Positions 18,136-30,650 of a stretch of DNA of 64,000 bases are shown one piece after another (positions within the stretch are counted from its first letter, which is position 1; every line of letters begins with the position of its first letter). The position numbers and the translations under genes are program-made. Source of the stretch: Neotabrizicola shimadae (GTDB lineage Bacteria; Pseudomonadota; Alphaproteobacteria; Rhodobacterales; Rhodobacteraceae). The notes beneath the pieces are model-generated. The model made no database searches and was not told the origin of the DNA. It worked only from the letters and a program-made list of their open reading frames with translations. The stretch is from positions 2,728,001 through 2,792,000 of the forward strand of contig NZ_CP069370.1 in assembly GCF_019623905.1 (NCBI RefSeq), given 5' to 3'.

Positions 18136-18669
18136 ATGTCTCGTATCGGCAAGAAGCCCGTCCCGCTGACCAAAGGCGTTTCCGCCCAGATCAGCGGCCA
18201 GACCATCGAAGTGAAGGGCCCGAAGGGCACCCGCAGCTTCACCGCGACCGACGATGTCACCATCGCGATCGAGGGCGAAACCGTGAAGGTCACCCCGCGC
18301 GGCACGTCCAAGCGGGCGCGCCAGCAGTGGGGCATGACCCGGTCCATGGTGGAGAACCTGGTGACCGGCGTGACAACCGGCTTCAAGAAGGAACTGGAAA
18401 TCCAGGGCGTCGGCTACCGCGCCCAGATGGCCGGCAACGTCCTGAAGCTGTCGCTTGGCTACAGCCATGAAGTGAACTTCACGGCGCCGGCCGGCATCAC
18501 GATCACCTCGCCCAAGCAGACCGAAATCGTCGTCGAAGGCATCGACGAACAGGCGGTCGGCCAGGTGGCGGCGAACATCCGCGACTGGAAGCGTCCCGAG
18601 CCCTACAAGGGCAAGGGCATCCGGTACAAGGGTGAGTACATCTTCCGCAAGGAAGGCAAGAAGAAGTAA
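18136..18669 (+). CDS. rplF: 50S ribosomal protein L6
   Basis: L6, 177 residues, with two homologous domains and the closing [23 protein letters not shown] 18136 follows GAGGAGGGTGGC, a strong ribosome site, and gives the family start [10 protein letters not shown]. An earlier in-frame start overlapping rpsH is not needed. Confidence 0.98.
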   Translation: MSRIGKKPVPLTKGVSAQISGQTIEVKGPKGTRSFTATDDVTIAIEGETVKVTPRGTSKRARQQWGMTRSMVENLVTGVTTGFKKELEIQGVGYRAQMAGNVLKLSLGYSHEVNFTAPAGITITSPKQTEIVVEGIDEQAVGQVAANIRDWKRPEPYKGKGIRYKGEYIFRKEGKKK

Positions 18670-18683
18670 GGGGGCGCAAAGAA

Positions 18684-19043
18684 ATGGCGAACACCAAGCG
18701 AGAGCTGTTCCTCAAGCGCCGCCTGCGCGTGCGGAACAAACTGAAGGCGATGTCGCATGGGCGGCTGCGGCTTTCGGTCCATCGCTCTTCCAAGAACATC
18801 AGCGTCCAGCTGATCGACGACGTGAAGGGCATCACCGTGGCTTCTGCCTCGACGCTGGAAAAGGATTTCGGCGTCGTCGGCAAGAACAACGTCGAGGCCG
18901 CCACCAAGATTGGCGCCGCGATTGCAGAACGGGCCAAGAAGGCCGGTGTCGAAGAATGCTACTTCGACCGCGGTGGCTTCCTCTTCCACGGGAAGGTCAA
19001 GGCGCTTGCCGACGCCGCCCGTGAAGGTGGCCTGAAGTTCTGA
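18684..19043 (+). CDS. rplR: 50S ribosomal protein L18
   Basis: 5S rRNA-binding protein L18, 119 residues. [20 protein letters not shown] and the end [20 protein letters not shown] are diagnostic. A structured 122-nt spacer separates it from rpsE. Confidence 0.98.
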   Translation: MANTKRELFLKRRLRVRNKLKAMSHGRLRLSVHRSSKNISVQLIDDVKGITVASASTLEKDFGVVGKNNVEAATKIGAAIAERAKKAGVEECYFDRGGFLFHGKVKALADAAREGGLKF

Positions 19044-19165
19044 TCTGGTGGGCGGCGCCTCTTTCGCGGGCGCGCCGCCCCGATGATCCGGGTTTCCGCC
19101 TTCCGTGCGGAAACACCAGGATTGGAGTCAACGGCGCTTGCGCCAGCACGATGAGGAATGCCTGA
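19044..19165 (+). other. Structured rplR-rpsE spacer
   Basis: The spacer holds two potential hairpins: a GGCGGCGC/GCGCGCCGCC stem near 19049-19079 and a TTTCCGC/GCGGAAA stem near 19092-19114. Neither has a T run, so they look like processing or stability elements rather than terminators. All other gaps in the block except rpsQ-rplN are short. Confidence 0.4.
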
Positions 19166-19747
19166 ATGGCAGAACGTGAAAACCGCCGGGATCGCGGCGA
19201 GCGCCGGGGCGATGACCGCCGCGACCGCGCCGAGGAAACCCCGGAATTCGCCGACCGTCTGGTCGCGATCAACCGCGTCTCCAAGACCGTGAAGGGTGGC
19301 AAGCGCTTCGGCTTTGCGGCTCTGGTGGTCGTGGGCGACCAGCGCGGCCGCGTGGGCTTCGGCAAGGGCAAGGCCAAGGAAGTGCCGGAGGCCATCCGCA
19401 AGGCCACCGAGCAGGCCAAGCGCAGCCTGATCCGCGTGCCGCTGAAGGATGCGCGCACGCTGCACCACGACATCGAGGGCCGTCATGGCGCCGGCAAGGT
19501 CGTGATGCGCACCGCCGTGGCCGGTACCGGCATCATCGCGGGCGGCCCGATGCGCGCCGTCTTCGAAATGCTGGGTGTGCAGGACGTTGTTGCGAAGTCG
19601 ATCGGCTCGCAGAACCCCTACAACATGATCCGCGCCACCATCGACGGCCTCAAGTCGGAAGCCTCGCCCCGTTCGGTCGCGGCACGCCGCGGCAAGAAGG
19701 TCGCCGAGATCCTGAAGAAGCCCGAAGCTGAGACGGGGGAGGCCTGA
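19166..19747 (+). CDS. rpsE: 30S ribosomal protein S5
   Basis: S5, 193 residues, important for decoding accuracy. An Arg/Asp-rich N-terminal extension of about 30 residues ([19 protein letters not shown]), usual in alphaproteobacteria, precedes the S5 domain starting at [17 protein letters not shown]-like sequence. The C-terminal S5 domain includes [12 protein letters not shown]-like residues. rpmD follows after 2 nt. Confidence 0.97.
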   Translation: MAERENRRDRGERRGDDRRDRAEETPEFADRLVAINRVSKTVKGGKRFGFAALVVVGDQRGRVGFGKGKAKEVPEAIRKATEQAKRSLIRVPLKDARTLHHDIEGRHGAGKVVMRTAVAGTGIIAGGPMRAVFEMLGVQDVVAKSIGSQNPYNMIRATIDGLKSEASPRSVAARRGKKVAEILKKPEAETGEA

Positions 19748-19749
19748 GC

Positions 19750-19944
19750 ATGACCGCGAAGAAAACCATCGTGGTGAAGCAAGTCCGCTCGGCCGCGCGC
19801 CGCCCGGAAGTGCAGACCCAGACGCTGAAGGGCCTCGGCCTGAACAAGCTGCACCGCACCCGCGAGCTGGAAGACACCCCGGCCGTCCGCGGCATGGTGA
19901 ACTCGATCTCCCACCTCGTGGTGATCGTGGAAGAGCGCGGCTAA
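19750..19944 (+). CDS. rpmD: 50S ribosomal protein L30
   Basis: L30, 64 residues: [20 protein letters not shown], then [20 protein letters not shown]. In related genomes rplO and secY follow; here an intrinsic terminator follows within 30 nt and no rplO is present in the window. Confidence 0.97.
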   Translation: MTAKKTIVVKQVRSAARRPEVQTQTLKGLGLNKLHRTRELEDTPAVRGMVNSISHLVVIVEERG

Positions 19945-19965
19945 GGCCACGCCAGCCAAGCTGAA

Positions 19966-19998
19966 GACAAGGCCCCCGCGGCGACGCGGGGGCCTTTG
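19966..19998 (+). terminator. Intrinsic terminator after rpmD
   Basis: GGCCCCCGCG (19971-19980) pairs with CGCGGGGGCC (19985-19994) around a GCGA loop, followed by TTTGTC. It closes the rpmC-rpmD transcript and supports the view that rplO is not merely further downstream. Confidence 0.75.
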
Positions 19999-20069
19999 TC
20001 ATTGGCAGGTCTCCCGCCCCTGCCCTATCCTATGCCCCGGTGGTGCTGGCCTGATGGGAGCGCGTGTCG

Positions 20070-20372
20070 ATGGCAAAGGCCCTCTGGTTCCAGGACGACG
20101 ACACCGGCTATCTCGCCTGGCTCAACGACAACCCCGCCGGGTTTGTCCTGAACACCTATCGCAACCCCTCGGCTCGCTACCTCGTGCTGCACCGCGCCAG
20201 CTGCCGGACCATCCGCGTACCACAGACCGAACCTGGCGGCTTCACCGCACGCGGCTACACCAAGGTCTGCGCCGGCAGCGCCGGCGATCTTCTGGACTTC
20301 ATCCTCGCCTGGACCGATGCAGACGGTTTCTCGAAACCCTGCGCTCACTGCCAGCCCACCGCGCCGCCATAG
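20070..20372 (+). CDS. Hypothetical four-cysteine protein
   Basis: Protein of 100 residues that I cannot place. It reads like a compact soluble domain: YLAWLNDNPAGFVLNTYRNP (14-33), LHRASC (40-45), YTKVC (63-67) and CAHC (91-94). The four cysteines plus His41/His93 could bind zinc. There is no signal peptide or helix long enough for a membrane. GGGAG at 20056-20060 favours ATG 20070 over the GTG six bases earlier. It lies between the rpmD terminator and the rplP terminator, exactly at the junction of the two ribosomal half-clusters. Confidence 0.7.
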   Translation: MAKALWFQDDDTGYLAWLNDNPAGFVLNTYRNPSARYLVLHRASCRTIRVPQTEPGGFTARGYTKVCAGSAGDLLDFILAWTDADGFSKPCAHCQPTAPP

Positions 20373-20476
20373 CGCCCCTGGGCCCCACAGCGGCCCATGC
20401 GGCCGCCCGGCAGGTGGTGGACAGCACCACGCAGTCAGGCACCTGCTGCGGCCCCCCACAGCGCCCCTCGGACAAT

Positions 20477-20549
20477 CCTTAAGTCCAAGTTAATCCGCGC
20501 GGCCAAGCCCTTGATTTCCCACATTCGGGCGGGGCGTCCGAGCTCGGAC
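20477..20549 (+). repeat. Interspersed repeat, copy 1 (about 73 bp)
   Basis: It begins CCTTAAGTCCAAGTTAAT, continues through CGCGC, has a variable middle with CTTGA, and ends in the near-palindrome CGTCCGAGCTCGGAC. A second copy lies in opposite orientation at 36175-36248. It sits in the junction spacer between the two ribosomal halves. Confidence 0.65.
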
Positions 20550-20565
20550 ACCCCTCGGGCGGGCA

Positions 20566-20598
20566 AAGAAAAACCCCCGGCGCGGGCGCGCCGGGGGT
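20566..20598 (-). terminator. Intrinsic terminator after rplP
   Basis: Read on the minus strand, ACCCCCGGCGCG pairs with CGCGCCGGGGGT, followed by a run of T (the A run at 20567-20573 on the plus strand). It lies 30 nt after the rplP stop and ends the str-S10 transcript. Confidence 0.75.
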
Positions 20599-20627
20599 CT
20601 TCAATCGCGGGGCCTGGCCCCTTGATC

Positions 20628-21041
20628 TTACCAGTCTTCCTTGGCAACGATCCGGGTCGTGACCGGAAGCTTCATCGCGCCCAGGCGCAGGGCCTCACGG
20701 GCGATGACCTCGTTCACCCCGTCGATCTCGAACATGATCCGGCCGGGCTTGACCTTGCAGGCCCAGTAATCGACCGAACCCTTGCCCGAGCCCATGCGGA
20801 CTTCGGTGGGCTTCGACGTGACCGGGGTATCCGGGAAAATCCGGATCCAGACCCGGCCCTGACGCTTCATGTGGCGGGTGATCGCGCGGCGGGCCGCCTC
20901 GATCTGCCGCGCGGTGACGCGCTCGGGCTCGGTCGCCTTCAGGGCGAAGGAGCCGAAGTTCAGCAGGAACCCACCCTTGGCCTCGCCATGGATGCGACCC
21001 TTGAACATCTTGCGGTGCTTGGTGCGCTTTGGTTGCAGCAT
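20628..21041 (-). CDS. rplP: 50S ribosomal protein L16
   Basis: L16, 137 residues, stabilises the A-site region of the large subunit. [19 protein letters not shown] opens it and [18 protein letters not shown] is diagnostic. It is the last gene of the minus-strand block; rpmC, its normal neighbour, is 5 kb away on the other strand. Confidence 0.98.
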   Translation of the reverse strand: MLQPKRTKHRKMFKGRIHGEAKGGFLLNFGSFALKATEPERVTARQIEAARRAITRHMKRQGRVWIRIFPDTPVTSKPTEVRMGSGKGSVDYWACKVKPGRIMFEIDGVNEVIAREALRLGAMKLPVTTRIVAKEDW

Positions 21042-21054
21042 CTCTTTCTACTCC

Positions 21055-21771
21055 TTACGCACGCTCGCGCTCGCGGCGCGGCCCGCGCGGGGCCGGGCCG
21101 TCAGCGGCTTCGGCCAGGCGACGGTCATGAGCCTGCGGATCGTGTTCCAGGATCTCGCCCTTGAAGATCCATACCTTCACGCCGATGATCCCGTAGGGCG
21201 TCTCGGCTTCCGACAGCGCATAGTCGATGTCGGCGCGCAGGGTGTGAAGCGGCACGCGGCCTTCGCGGTACCACTCGGTACGGGCGATTTCCGCGCCGCC
21301 CAGACGGCCAGACACGTTCACCCGGATGCCCAGTGCACCCATCCGCATCGCGTTCTGCACGCCACGCTTCATGGCGCGACGGAACGAAACCCGGCGCTCC
21401 ATCTGCTGGGCGATGGACTCGGCCACCAGCTGTGCGTCCAGTTCCGGCTTGCGGACCTCGACGATGTTCAGATGCAGCTCCGACTTCGTGAACGCGGCCA
21501 GCTTCTTGCGCAGCGTCTCGATGTCGGCGCCCTTCTTGCCGATGATCACGCCCGGACGGGCGGTATAGATCGTCACGCGGCACTTCTTGTGCGGGCGCTC
21601 GATGATCACCTTCGACACGCCGGCCTGCTTGCACTCTTCATGGATGAAGTCGCGCATCTTCAGGTCTTCAAGCAGCAGGTTGCCGTAGTCCTTGGTGTCG
21701 GCAAACCAGCGGCTGTCCCAGGTGCGGTTCACCTGGAGGCGCATCCCGATGGGGTTGACCTTCTGTCCCAT
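21055..21771 (-). CDS. rpsC: 30S ribosomal protein S3
   Basis: S3, 238 residues, with a KH domain ([19 protein letters not shown]) and part of the mRNA entry helicase site. The C-terminal tail is Arg-rich. Its ATG overlaps the rplV stop by one base. Confidence 0.98.
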   Translation of the reverse strand: MGQKVNPIGMRLQVNRTWDSRWFADTKDYGNLLLEDLKMRDFIHEECKQAGVSKVIIERPHKKCRVTIYTARPGVIIGKKGADIETLRKKLAAFTKSELHLNIVEVRKPELDAQLVAESIAQQMERRVSFRRAMKRGVQNAMRMGALGIRVNVSGRLGGAEIARTEWYREGRVPLHTLRADIDYALSEAETPYGIIGVKVWIFKGEILEHDPQAHDRRLAEAADGPAPRGPRRERERA

Positions 21772-22151
21772 TACGCAGACTCCCCGACCTGACGCACCTT
21801 GATGGTGATCTCGCTGAACGGTTTCATGATCTTGCCGAACCGGCCACGGGCGCGCGGACGACCGCGCTTCATCACCAGGTTCTTGCCGACATAGGCTTCC
21901 GCCACAACGAGGCTGTCCACGTCAAGGCCGTGGTTGTTCTCGGCGTTGGCGATGGCCGACTGCAGGCACTTCTTCACGTCGCCCGCGATGCGGCGCTTCG
22001 AGAAGGTGAGATCGGCCAGGGCCTTTTCCACCTTCTTGCCGCGGATCAGGCCGGCGACGAGGTTCAGCTTCTGCGGCGAGGTGCGCAGCATGCGCGCGAT
22101 CGCCATGGCTTCGTTGTCCGCCACGCGACGGGGGTTCTTTTCCGCACCCAT
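21771..22151 (-). CDS. rplV: 50S ribosomal protein L22
   Basis: L22, 126 residues, lines the exit tunnel with its beta hairpin ([18 protein letters not shown]). Gap to rpsS is 3 nt. Confidence 0.98.
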   Translation of the reverse strand: MGAEKNPRRVADNEAMAIARMLRTSPQKLNLVAGLIRGKKVEKALADLTFSKRRIAGDVKKCLQSAIANAENNHGLDVDSLVVAEAYVGKNLVMKRGRPRARGRFGKIMKPFSEITIKVRQVGESA

Positions 22152-22154
22152 GGC

Positions 22155-22433
22155 TTACTTCCTCTTCGCTTTCTTGTCGGCGGCGTGACCATAGTAGGTC
22201 CGCGTCGGCGAGTATTCGCCGAACTTCTGGCCGATCATCTCTTCGGTGACCGCGACGGGAATGTGCTTCTTGCCGTTGTAGACGGCAAAGGTCAGCCCGA
22301 CAAACTGCGGCAGGATGGTGGAACGGCGCGACCAGATCTTGATCACCTCGTTCTTGCCCGACGTACGGGCGGCTTCCGCCTTCTTCAGCAGGTAGCCGTC
22401 GACGAACGGGCCTTTCCAGAGTGAACGTGCCAT
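22155..22433 (-). CDS. rpsS: 30S ribosomal protein S19
   Basis: S19, 92 residues: [19 protein letters not shown] and the [19 protein letters not shown] segment are typical. It contacts S13 in the 30S head. It follows rplB by 3 nt. Confidence 0.98.
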   Translation of the reverse strand: MARSLWKGPFVDGYLLKKAEAARTSGKNEVIKIWSRRSTILPQFVGLTFAVYNGKKHIPVAVTEEMIGQKFGEYSPTRTYYGHAADKKAKRK

Positions 22434-22436
22434 GGA

Positions 22437-23273
22437 TCAGCGGCCTTTCTTCGCGTGACGCGAGCGGACGATGAGCTTGTCCGACGCCTTCGGTTTCCGG
22501 GTCTTGTTGCCCTTGGTGCCCTTGCCCCACGGGGTGACCGGGTGACGGCCGCCCGAGGTGCGGCCTTCGCCGCCGCCGTGCGGGTGGTCGATCGGGTTCA
22601 TGGCAACACCGCGGACGGTCGGGCGGATGCCCATGTGCCGGCGACGGCCGGCCTTGCCGAGGTTCTGGTTCGAGTTGTCGGGGTTCGACACGGCGCCGAT
22701 GGTCGCCATGCATTCCTGACGCACCATCCGCAGTTCGCCCGAGGACAGGCGGATCTGCGCGTAACCGCCGTCACGGCCGACGAACTGCGCATAGGTGCCG
22801 GCAGCGCGGGCCAGTTGGCCGCCCTTGCCCGGCTTCAGTTCGACGTTGTGCACGATCGTACCGATCGGCATGCCCGAGAACGGCATCGCGTTGCCCGGCT
22901 TCACGTCGGTCTTGGCGCCGGCGATGACGCTGTCACCCACGGCCAGGCGCTGCGGCGCCAGGATGTAGGCGAGTTCGCCGTCGGCATAGCGCACCAGCGC
23001 AATGAAGCCCGTGCGGTTGGGATCGTATTCGATCCGCTCGACCACTGCGGCGACATCCCACTTGCGGCGCTTGAAATCCACGACGCGGTAGAGACGCTTC
23101 GCACCACCACCCTGGTGGCGCATCGTGATCCGTCCGAGGTTGTTCCGGCCACCGTTCTTGCGCAGACCTTCGGTCAGCGCCTTGACGGGACGGCCTTTCC
23201 ACAGCTCCGAACGGTCGATCAGAACCAGCCCGCGCTGGCCAGGCGTCGTCGGCTTATACGACTTGAGTGCCAT
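22437..23273 (-). CDS. rplB: 50S ribosomal protein L2
   Basis: L2, 278 residues, essential at the peptidyl-transferase centre. The C-terminal [20 protein letters not shown] holds the conserved His near residue 230. Unusually, a 124-nt gap with an intrinsic terminator lies between it and rplW. Confidence 0.98.
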   Translation of the reverse strand: MALKSYKPTTPGQRGLVLIDRSELWKGRPVKALTEGLRKNGGRNNLGRITMRHQGGGAKRLYRVVDFKRRKWDVAAVVERIEYDPNRTGFIALVRYADGELAYILAPQRLAVGDSVIAGAKTDVKPGNAMPFSGMPIGTIVHNVELKPGKGGQLARAAGTYAQFVGRDGGYAQIRLSSGELRMVRQECMATIGAVSNPDNSNQNLGKAGRRRHMGIRPTVRGVAMNPIDHPHGGGEGRTSGGRHPVTPWGKGTKGNKTRKPKASDKLIVRSRHAKKGR

Positions 23274-23345
23274 GTTTACTGTCTTCCGTTTGCTTCAGGA
23301 CCCATCCGGGTCCGGGGTGAAGGGCTCCGAAGATCCCCAGGTAGT

Positions 23346-23378
23346 AAAAAACCGGCGGCCCCGGATGGCCGGGGCCGC
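23346..23378 (-). terminator. Intrinsic terminator inside the S10 operon (rplW-rplB)
   Basis: On the minus strand a perfect 10-bp stem GCGGCCCCGG/CCGGGGCCGC with a CCAT loop (23355-23378) is followed by CGG and six T. It lies about 20 nt after the rplW stop and before rplB. It should end or attenuate transcription within the operon. Confidence 0.7.
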
Positions 23379-23397
23379 GCGATTCGTCGGGCTTTTA

Positions 23398-23694
23398 TCA
23401 GAGACCCGTCGAAACGTCGATGGTGTTGCCCTCTTCGAGCGTCACATAGGCCTTCTTCACGTCGCTCCGCTCGCCATCGCGGCCGCGGAACTTCTTCGAC
23501 TTGCCCTTGGTGACGGTGGTGTTGACCGCCTTCACCTTGACGCTGAAGATCGCCTCGACCGCTTCCTTGATCTGCGGCTTCGTAGCGTACATGGCGACCT
23601 TGAAGACCACGGCGCCGTTCTCCGAGGCCATGGTGGCCTTTTCGGTGATGACCGGCTTCTTGATCAGGTCGTAGTGTTCGGGTTTCGCGCTCAT
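23398..23694 (-). CDS. rplW: 50S ribosomal protein L23
   Basis: L23, 98 residues, docking site for trigger factor and SRP at the tunnel exit. [20 protein letters not shown] and [20 protein letters not shown] are diagnostic. It overlaps the rplD stop by 4 nt. Confidence 0.98.
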   Translation of the reverse strand: MSAKPEHYDLIKKPVITEKATMASENGAVVFKVAMYATKPQIKEAVEAIFSVKVKAVNTTVTKGKSKKFRGRDGERSDVKKAYVTLEEGNTIDVSTGL

Positions 23695-24311
23695 TTCAGG
23701 CGAGCCTCCAGAGCTTCGACACCCGCCTTCGTGATCACCAGGGTGTCACGCTTCAGGATGTCATAGACGTTGGCGCCGATGGTCGGCAGCACGTCGACGC
23801 CGTCGAGGTTGCGGGCCGCCAGCGCGAAATTCGCGTCGACTTCCGCACCGTCGATGATCAGCACGCGCTTCCAGCCCAGCTCCTGCGCGGCCTTGGCGAG
23901 TTTCGCGGTCTTGGCTTCGGCAAGGGTCGCCGAGTCCAGGATCACCAGTTCGCCGGCCTTGGCCTTGGCCGACAGCGCATGGCGCAGGCCGAGGGCACGG
24001 AACTTCTTCGGCAGGTCATGGGCGTGGCTGCGGGGCGTCGGCCCCTTGTACACGCCGCCGTGACGGAAGATCGGCGCCTTCTTGGAACCGTGGCGTGCGC
24101 CGCCGGTGCCCTTCTGGCGATAGATCTTCTTGGTCGAGTAGGACACGTCCGACTTGCCGAGAACCGAGTGGGTGCCGGCTTGCGCCTTGGCGCGCTGCCA
24201 GCGGACCACACGGTGCAGGATGTCGGCCCGCGGCTCCAGGCCGAACAGAGCTTCGTCCAGGTCGATCGACCCGGCCTTGCCGCCGTCCAGATTGATCACG
24301 TCGAGTTTCAT
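23691..24311 (-). CDS. rplD: 50S ribosomal protein L4
   Basis: L4, 206 residues. In E. coli L4 represses the S10 operon by termination and translational control. The extended loop [20 protein letters not shown] reaches the tunnel. Overlaps rplC and rplW by 4 nt each. Confidence 0.98.
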   Translation of the reverse strand: MKLDVINLDGGKAGSIDLDEALFGLEPRADILHRVVRWQRAKAQAGTHSVLGKSDVSYSTKKIYRQKGTGGARHGSKKAPIFRHGGVYKGPTPRSHAHDLPKKFRALGLRHALSAKAKAGELVILDSATLAEAKTAKLAKAAQELGWKRVLIIDGAEVDANFALAARNLDGVDVLPTIGANVYDILKRDTLVITKAGVEALEARLK

Positions 24312-25021
24312 GCTTCACCCCCAACGGCTTCCGCAGCCGGCTGAGCGGCGGTGCGGATCGCGGCCGGACGCGGCGCGTCCTTGGCCTCGGCCTTCTTCAC
24401 CGCGTCCTTGATGGTGACCCAGCCACCCTTCGAGCCCGGCACAGCGCCCTTGACCATGATCAGGCCACGATCGGCATCTGTACGGACGACCTGCAGGTTC
24501 TGCGTGGTCACGCGGACCGAACCAAGGTGGCCGGCCATCTTCTTGCCCTTGAACACCTTGCCGGGGTCCTGGCACTGGCCAGTGGACCCGTGCGAGCGGT
24601 GCGAGACCGACACGCCGTGCGAGGCGCGCAGACCACCGAAGTTGTGGCGCTTCATCGCACCGGCAAAGCCCTTGCCGATCGAGGTGCCGGCGATGTCGAC
24701 GAACTGGCCCGCGAGGTAGTGGTCGGCGGTGATTTCCGCGCCCACGTCGATCAGGCAGTCCGGCGTCACGCGGAACTCCGCGATCTTGCGCTTGGGCTCC
24801 ACATTCGCCTTGGCGAAGTGGCCCCGCTGTGCGGCCGTGGTCCGCTTGGCCTTGGCCGTACCCGCGCCGAGCTGGACGGCGGTGTAGCCGTCCTTGTCGG
24901 CGGTGCGCTGTGCGACCACCTGGCACTTGTCCAGTTGCAGAACCGTGACCGGCACCTGCGTCCCGTTTTCCAGGAACAGCCGGGTCATGCCCAGCTTCTT
25001 GGCGATAACTCCAGAGCGCAT
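24308..25021 (-). CDS. rplC: 50S ribosomal protein L3
   Basis: L3, 237 residues: [20 protein letters not shown] start, [19 protein letters not shown] core, and an Ala-rich alphaproteobacterial tail. The start at 25021 is set by AGGGGGA upstream; longer frames upstream are not needed. Confidence 0.98.
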   Translation of the reverse strand: MRSGVIAKKLGMTRLFLENGTQVPVTVLQLDKCQVVAQRTADKDGYTAVQLGAGTAKAKRTTAAQRGHFAKANVEPKRKIAEFRVTPDCLIDVGAEITADHYLAGQFVDIAGTSIGKGFAGAMKRHNFGGLRASHGVSVSHRSHGSTGQCQDPGKVFKGKKMAGHLGSVRVTTQNLQVVRTDADRGLIMVKGAVPGSKGGWVTIKDAVKKAEAKDAPRPAAIRTAAQPAAEAVGGEA

Positions 25022-25032
25022 CGCTGTCCCCC

Positions 25033-25341
25033 TTACACCTTGATCTCGACGTCCACGCCGGCCGCGAGGTCGAGCTTCATCAGCGCGTCCACGGTCTGCG
25101 GGGTCGGATCGACGATGTCGAGAAGACGCTTGTGCGTGCGGATTTCCCACTGGTCGCGCGACTTCTTGTCGATGTGCGGACCACGGAGAACCGTGAACTT
25201 CTCGATCTTGTTCGGCAGCGGGATCGGCCCGCGAACCTGGGCGCCCGTGCGCTTGGCCGTGCTGACGATTTCCGCGGTGCTGGCGTCCAGCACGCGATAG
25301 TCAAAGGCCTTCAGGCGGATGCGAATGGTTTGACCTTGCAT
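25033..25341 (-). CDS. rpsJ: 30S ribosomal protein S10
   Basis: S10, 102 residues, also the NusE antitermination factor. [20 protein letters not shown] and [20 protein letters not shown] are diagnostic. AAAAGGAAAAG precedes the ATG. No clear separate promoter is seen in the 105-nt gap to tuf. Confidence 0.98.
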   Translation of the reverse strand: MQGQTIRIRLKAFDYRVLDASTAEIVSTAKRTGAQVRGPIPLPNKIEKFTVLRGPHIDKKSRDQWEIRTHKRLLDIVDPTPQTVDALMKLDLAAGVDVEIKV

Positions 25342-25410
25342 CTTCTTTTCCTTTTAGAACATCGGCCTGGGCAGGAAGCGCCCACCCGAGAGGTTCTGTT
25401 TCGTTGATGC

Positions 25411-25438
25411 GCGGGACGGGCTTTGCAGTCCGTCCCGC
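25411..25438 (-). other. Hairpin between tuf and rpsJ
   Basis: GCGGGACGG pairs with CCGTCCCGC around CTTTGCAGT-type loop sequence. No T run follows on the minus strand, so a processing or weak termination role is more likely than full termination. A smaller hairpin (26683-26700) lies in the fusA-tuf gap. Confidence 0.4.
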
Positions 25439-25446
25439 AGTTTGGA

Positions 25447-26622
<1,176 letters not shown>

Positions 26623-26707
26623 GGGGGTATCTCCTCAATTCGGTGTCGGTGTCGCCGGCGGCGCCGGCCTACGGGGCGGTAGGGCGGGGTTCACCCCGCC
26701 ACACCGG

Positions 26708-28825
<2,118 letters not shown>

Positions 28826-28834
28826 GTTGTCCTC

Positions 28835-29305
28835 TTACCAGCGGTAATGGCTGAACGCCTTGTTGGCGTCGGCCATCTTGTGGGTGTCTTCGCGCTTCTT
28901 CACCGCGGTGCCGCGGTTGTTCACGGCGTCGGCCAGTTCGGCCGCCAGACGTTCTTCCATCGTGTTCTCGTTGCGCTTGCGGGCCGCGGTGATGAGCCAG
29001 CGGATGGCAAGGGCTTCGCGGCGCTCGGAGCGCACTTCGACGGGAACCTGGTAGGTCGCACCGCCAACGCGGCGGGAGCGGACTTCCAGCGAGGGCTTCA
29101 CGTTGTCCAGCGCCTCATGGAAGGCGGCCACGGGCTCGCGCTTCAGGCGGGACTGCACGCGGTCAAGCGCGCCGTAGACGATCGATTCGGCAACGGACTT
29201 CTTGCCGTCGATCATCAGGTTGTTCATGAACTTGGTAAGCACGCGATCGCCATACTTGGCGTCGGGCAGGATTTCGCGCTTCTCTGCGGCGTGACGGCGG
29301 GACAT
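28835..29305 (-). CDS. rpsG: 30S ribosomal protein S7
   Basis: S7, 156 residues, nucleates 30S head assembly and in E. coli represses the str operon. [20 protein letters not shown] and [20 protein letters not shown] are diagnostic. It lies 11 nt after rpsL. Confidence 0.99.
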   Translation of the reverse strand: MSRRHAAEKREILPDAKYGDRVLTKFMNNLMIDGKKSVAESIVYGALDRVQSRLKREPVAAFHEALDNVKPSLEVRSRRVGGATYQVPVEVRSERREALAIRWLITAARKRNENTMEERLAAELADAVNNRGTAVKKREDTHKMADANKAFSHYRW

Positions 29306-29316
29306 CTCTCAGCTCC

Positions 29317-29688
29317 TCACTTCGGACGCTTCGCGCCGTACTTCGAGCGGCGCTGACGACGGTCTTTGACGCCCTGGGTATCCAGAACGCCGCGCAGGAT
29401 GTGGTAACGGACGCCCGGAAGGTCCTTTACCCGGCCACCACGGATCAGGACCACGGAGTGTTCCTGCAGGTTGTGCTTTTCGCCGGGGATGTAGCTGATC
29501 ACTTCGAACCCGTTGGTCAGGCGCACCTTGGCGACCTTCCGCATGGCCGAGTTCGGCTTCTTCGGGGTGGTGGTGTAGACGCGGGTGCACACACCACGCT
29601 TTTGCGGGCAGGATTCCAGGTGCTGGGACTTGGACTTCCGCACGTTCGCTTCCCGGGGCTTCCGGATCAGCTGTTGAATCGTCGGCAT
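29317..29688 (-). CDS. rpsL: 30S ribosomal protein S12
   Basis: S12, 123 residues, decoding-centre protein. [20 protein letters not shown] start; [16 protein letters not shown] carries the wild-type lysine associated with streptomycin sensitivity. The start at 29688 gives the standard length. It is the first gene of the str-S10 transcript. Confidence 0.99.
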   Translation of the reverse strand: MPTIQQLIRKPREANVRKSKSQHLESCPQKRGVCTRVYTTTPKKPNSAMRKVAKVRLTNGFEVISYIPGEKHNLQEHSVVLIRGGRVKDLPGVRYHILRGVLDTQGVKDRRQRRSKYGAKRPK

Positions 29689-29901
29689 CAACGTTCCTCG
29701 TTTCGATACTCGCCCCCTGCCAGAGAGGCGCCGCTTCTCGACTGTGCCTTGCGCGCATCGCAAAACACGAACACCGCATCCATCCCCTTCTGGGGATGCC
29801 GCGGTGGAATTCCAGAGGATCGGGGCTTGAGGCCCGGATCATGACCACTTCATCGGTTCAGAACCCGGCCGGAGGACACACCTCCGGCGCAAGTTGCCGG
29901 G

Positions 29902-29930
29902 CGTATATGGGGAGTCGGGGGGGATGTCAA
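29902..29930 (-). promoter_or_regulatory. Promoter of the rpsL (str-S10) operon
   Basis: Minus strand: TTGACA (complement of 29925-29930), 17-nt spacer, TATACG (complement of 29902-29907). This is a near-consensus housekeeping promoter just downstream of the PAP2 stop. It predicts a leader of about 200 nt before rpsL. Confidence 0.8.
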
Positions 29931-29942
29931 CAGAAGCCGGGC

Positions 29943-30650
29943 TCAGGGCCGAGGCGTGTGACGCCGCGGGAGGAGGGGCGACAAAACCACCGCAATCAAG
30001 AGGGTGAACAGCGCCGAAAGCACCACGTCCGAAAGGAAGTGTCGCCCGGAGGCAATGCGCTGCAGGCCGGTCAACAGGGGGACTGCCAGGGCGACGATCC
30101 GGCCCCAGCGTTGCCATCTTCGGGGAAGTCGCCAGTCGAGCGCGGTCAGGATCGCCCAAAGCCCAATGCCGAAAGCCACCGCACCTGACATCTCGCCCGA
30201 GACAAAGGAACAGTTTGAGTCACACTCCGGGGAGATCTGGTGCGGCGGCGTGAACCGGGCCGAGCCTCCGAACTCTGTTACCTGCGCCGGTCGGGCGCGG
30301 CCCCAGTGCGCCTTCAGTATGGCGTTGACCACCACCCCCGTGGCCAACGCGTAAACGGCCAGAATGAAGCCCCAAACCCGGCCCGGTACATTCAAAGGCG
30401 CGCGCCCGGTCGCCGTTGCCAGAAACAGGAAGACCGCCGAGGCCAATGCCAGCGTGATGGACAGACGCCAGAGGGCAAGACGCAGGCCTTCGACCAGCGC
30501 CACTCCACCGACTGGAAAGCCCGCGCCGCCTCGGAAGAAGAGGTTGGACACGGCAAGGTCCAGCCCAGGCCATACCGCGAAGACCGCAAAGGTTGCGATG
30601 ATGGATGCGCTCAGCAGTCCTGCCAGGCGAATGGGGTCAGCCGGGGGCAT
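29943..30650 (-). CDS. PAP2-family membrane phosphatase (lipid A phosphatase-like)
   Basis: Integral-membrane phosphatase of the PAP2 superfamily, 235 residues, about six helices. The three active-site motifs are visible: K113-x6-RP (KAHWGRARP), a variant second motif CSFVSGE (147-153) where the usual His is replaced by Glu as in lipid A phosphatase-like members, and R198-x5-H204-x3-D208 (QRIASGRHFLSD). It is the last gene of a four-gene operon with two glycosyltransferases and a LAB_N protein, so removal of a phosphate from lipid A or a polyprenyl carrier is likely. Its start overlaps the GT39 stop by 14 nt. Confidence 0.87.
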   Translation of the reverse strand: MPPADPIRLAGLLSASIIATFAVFAVWPGLDLAVSNLFFRGGAGFPVGGVALVEGLRLALWRLSITLALASAVFLFLATATGRAPLNVPGRVWGFILAVYALATGVVVNAILKAHWGRARPAQVTEFGGSARFTPPHQISPECDSNCSFVSGEMSGAVAFGIGLWAILTALDWRLPRRWQRWGRIVALAVPLLTGLQRIASGRHFLSDVVLSALFTLLIAVVLSPLLPRRHTPRP

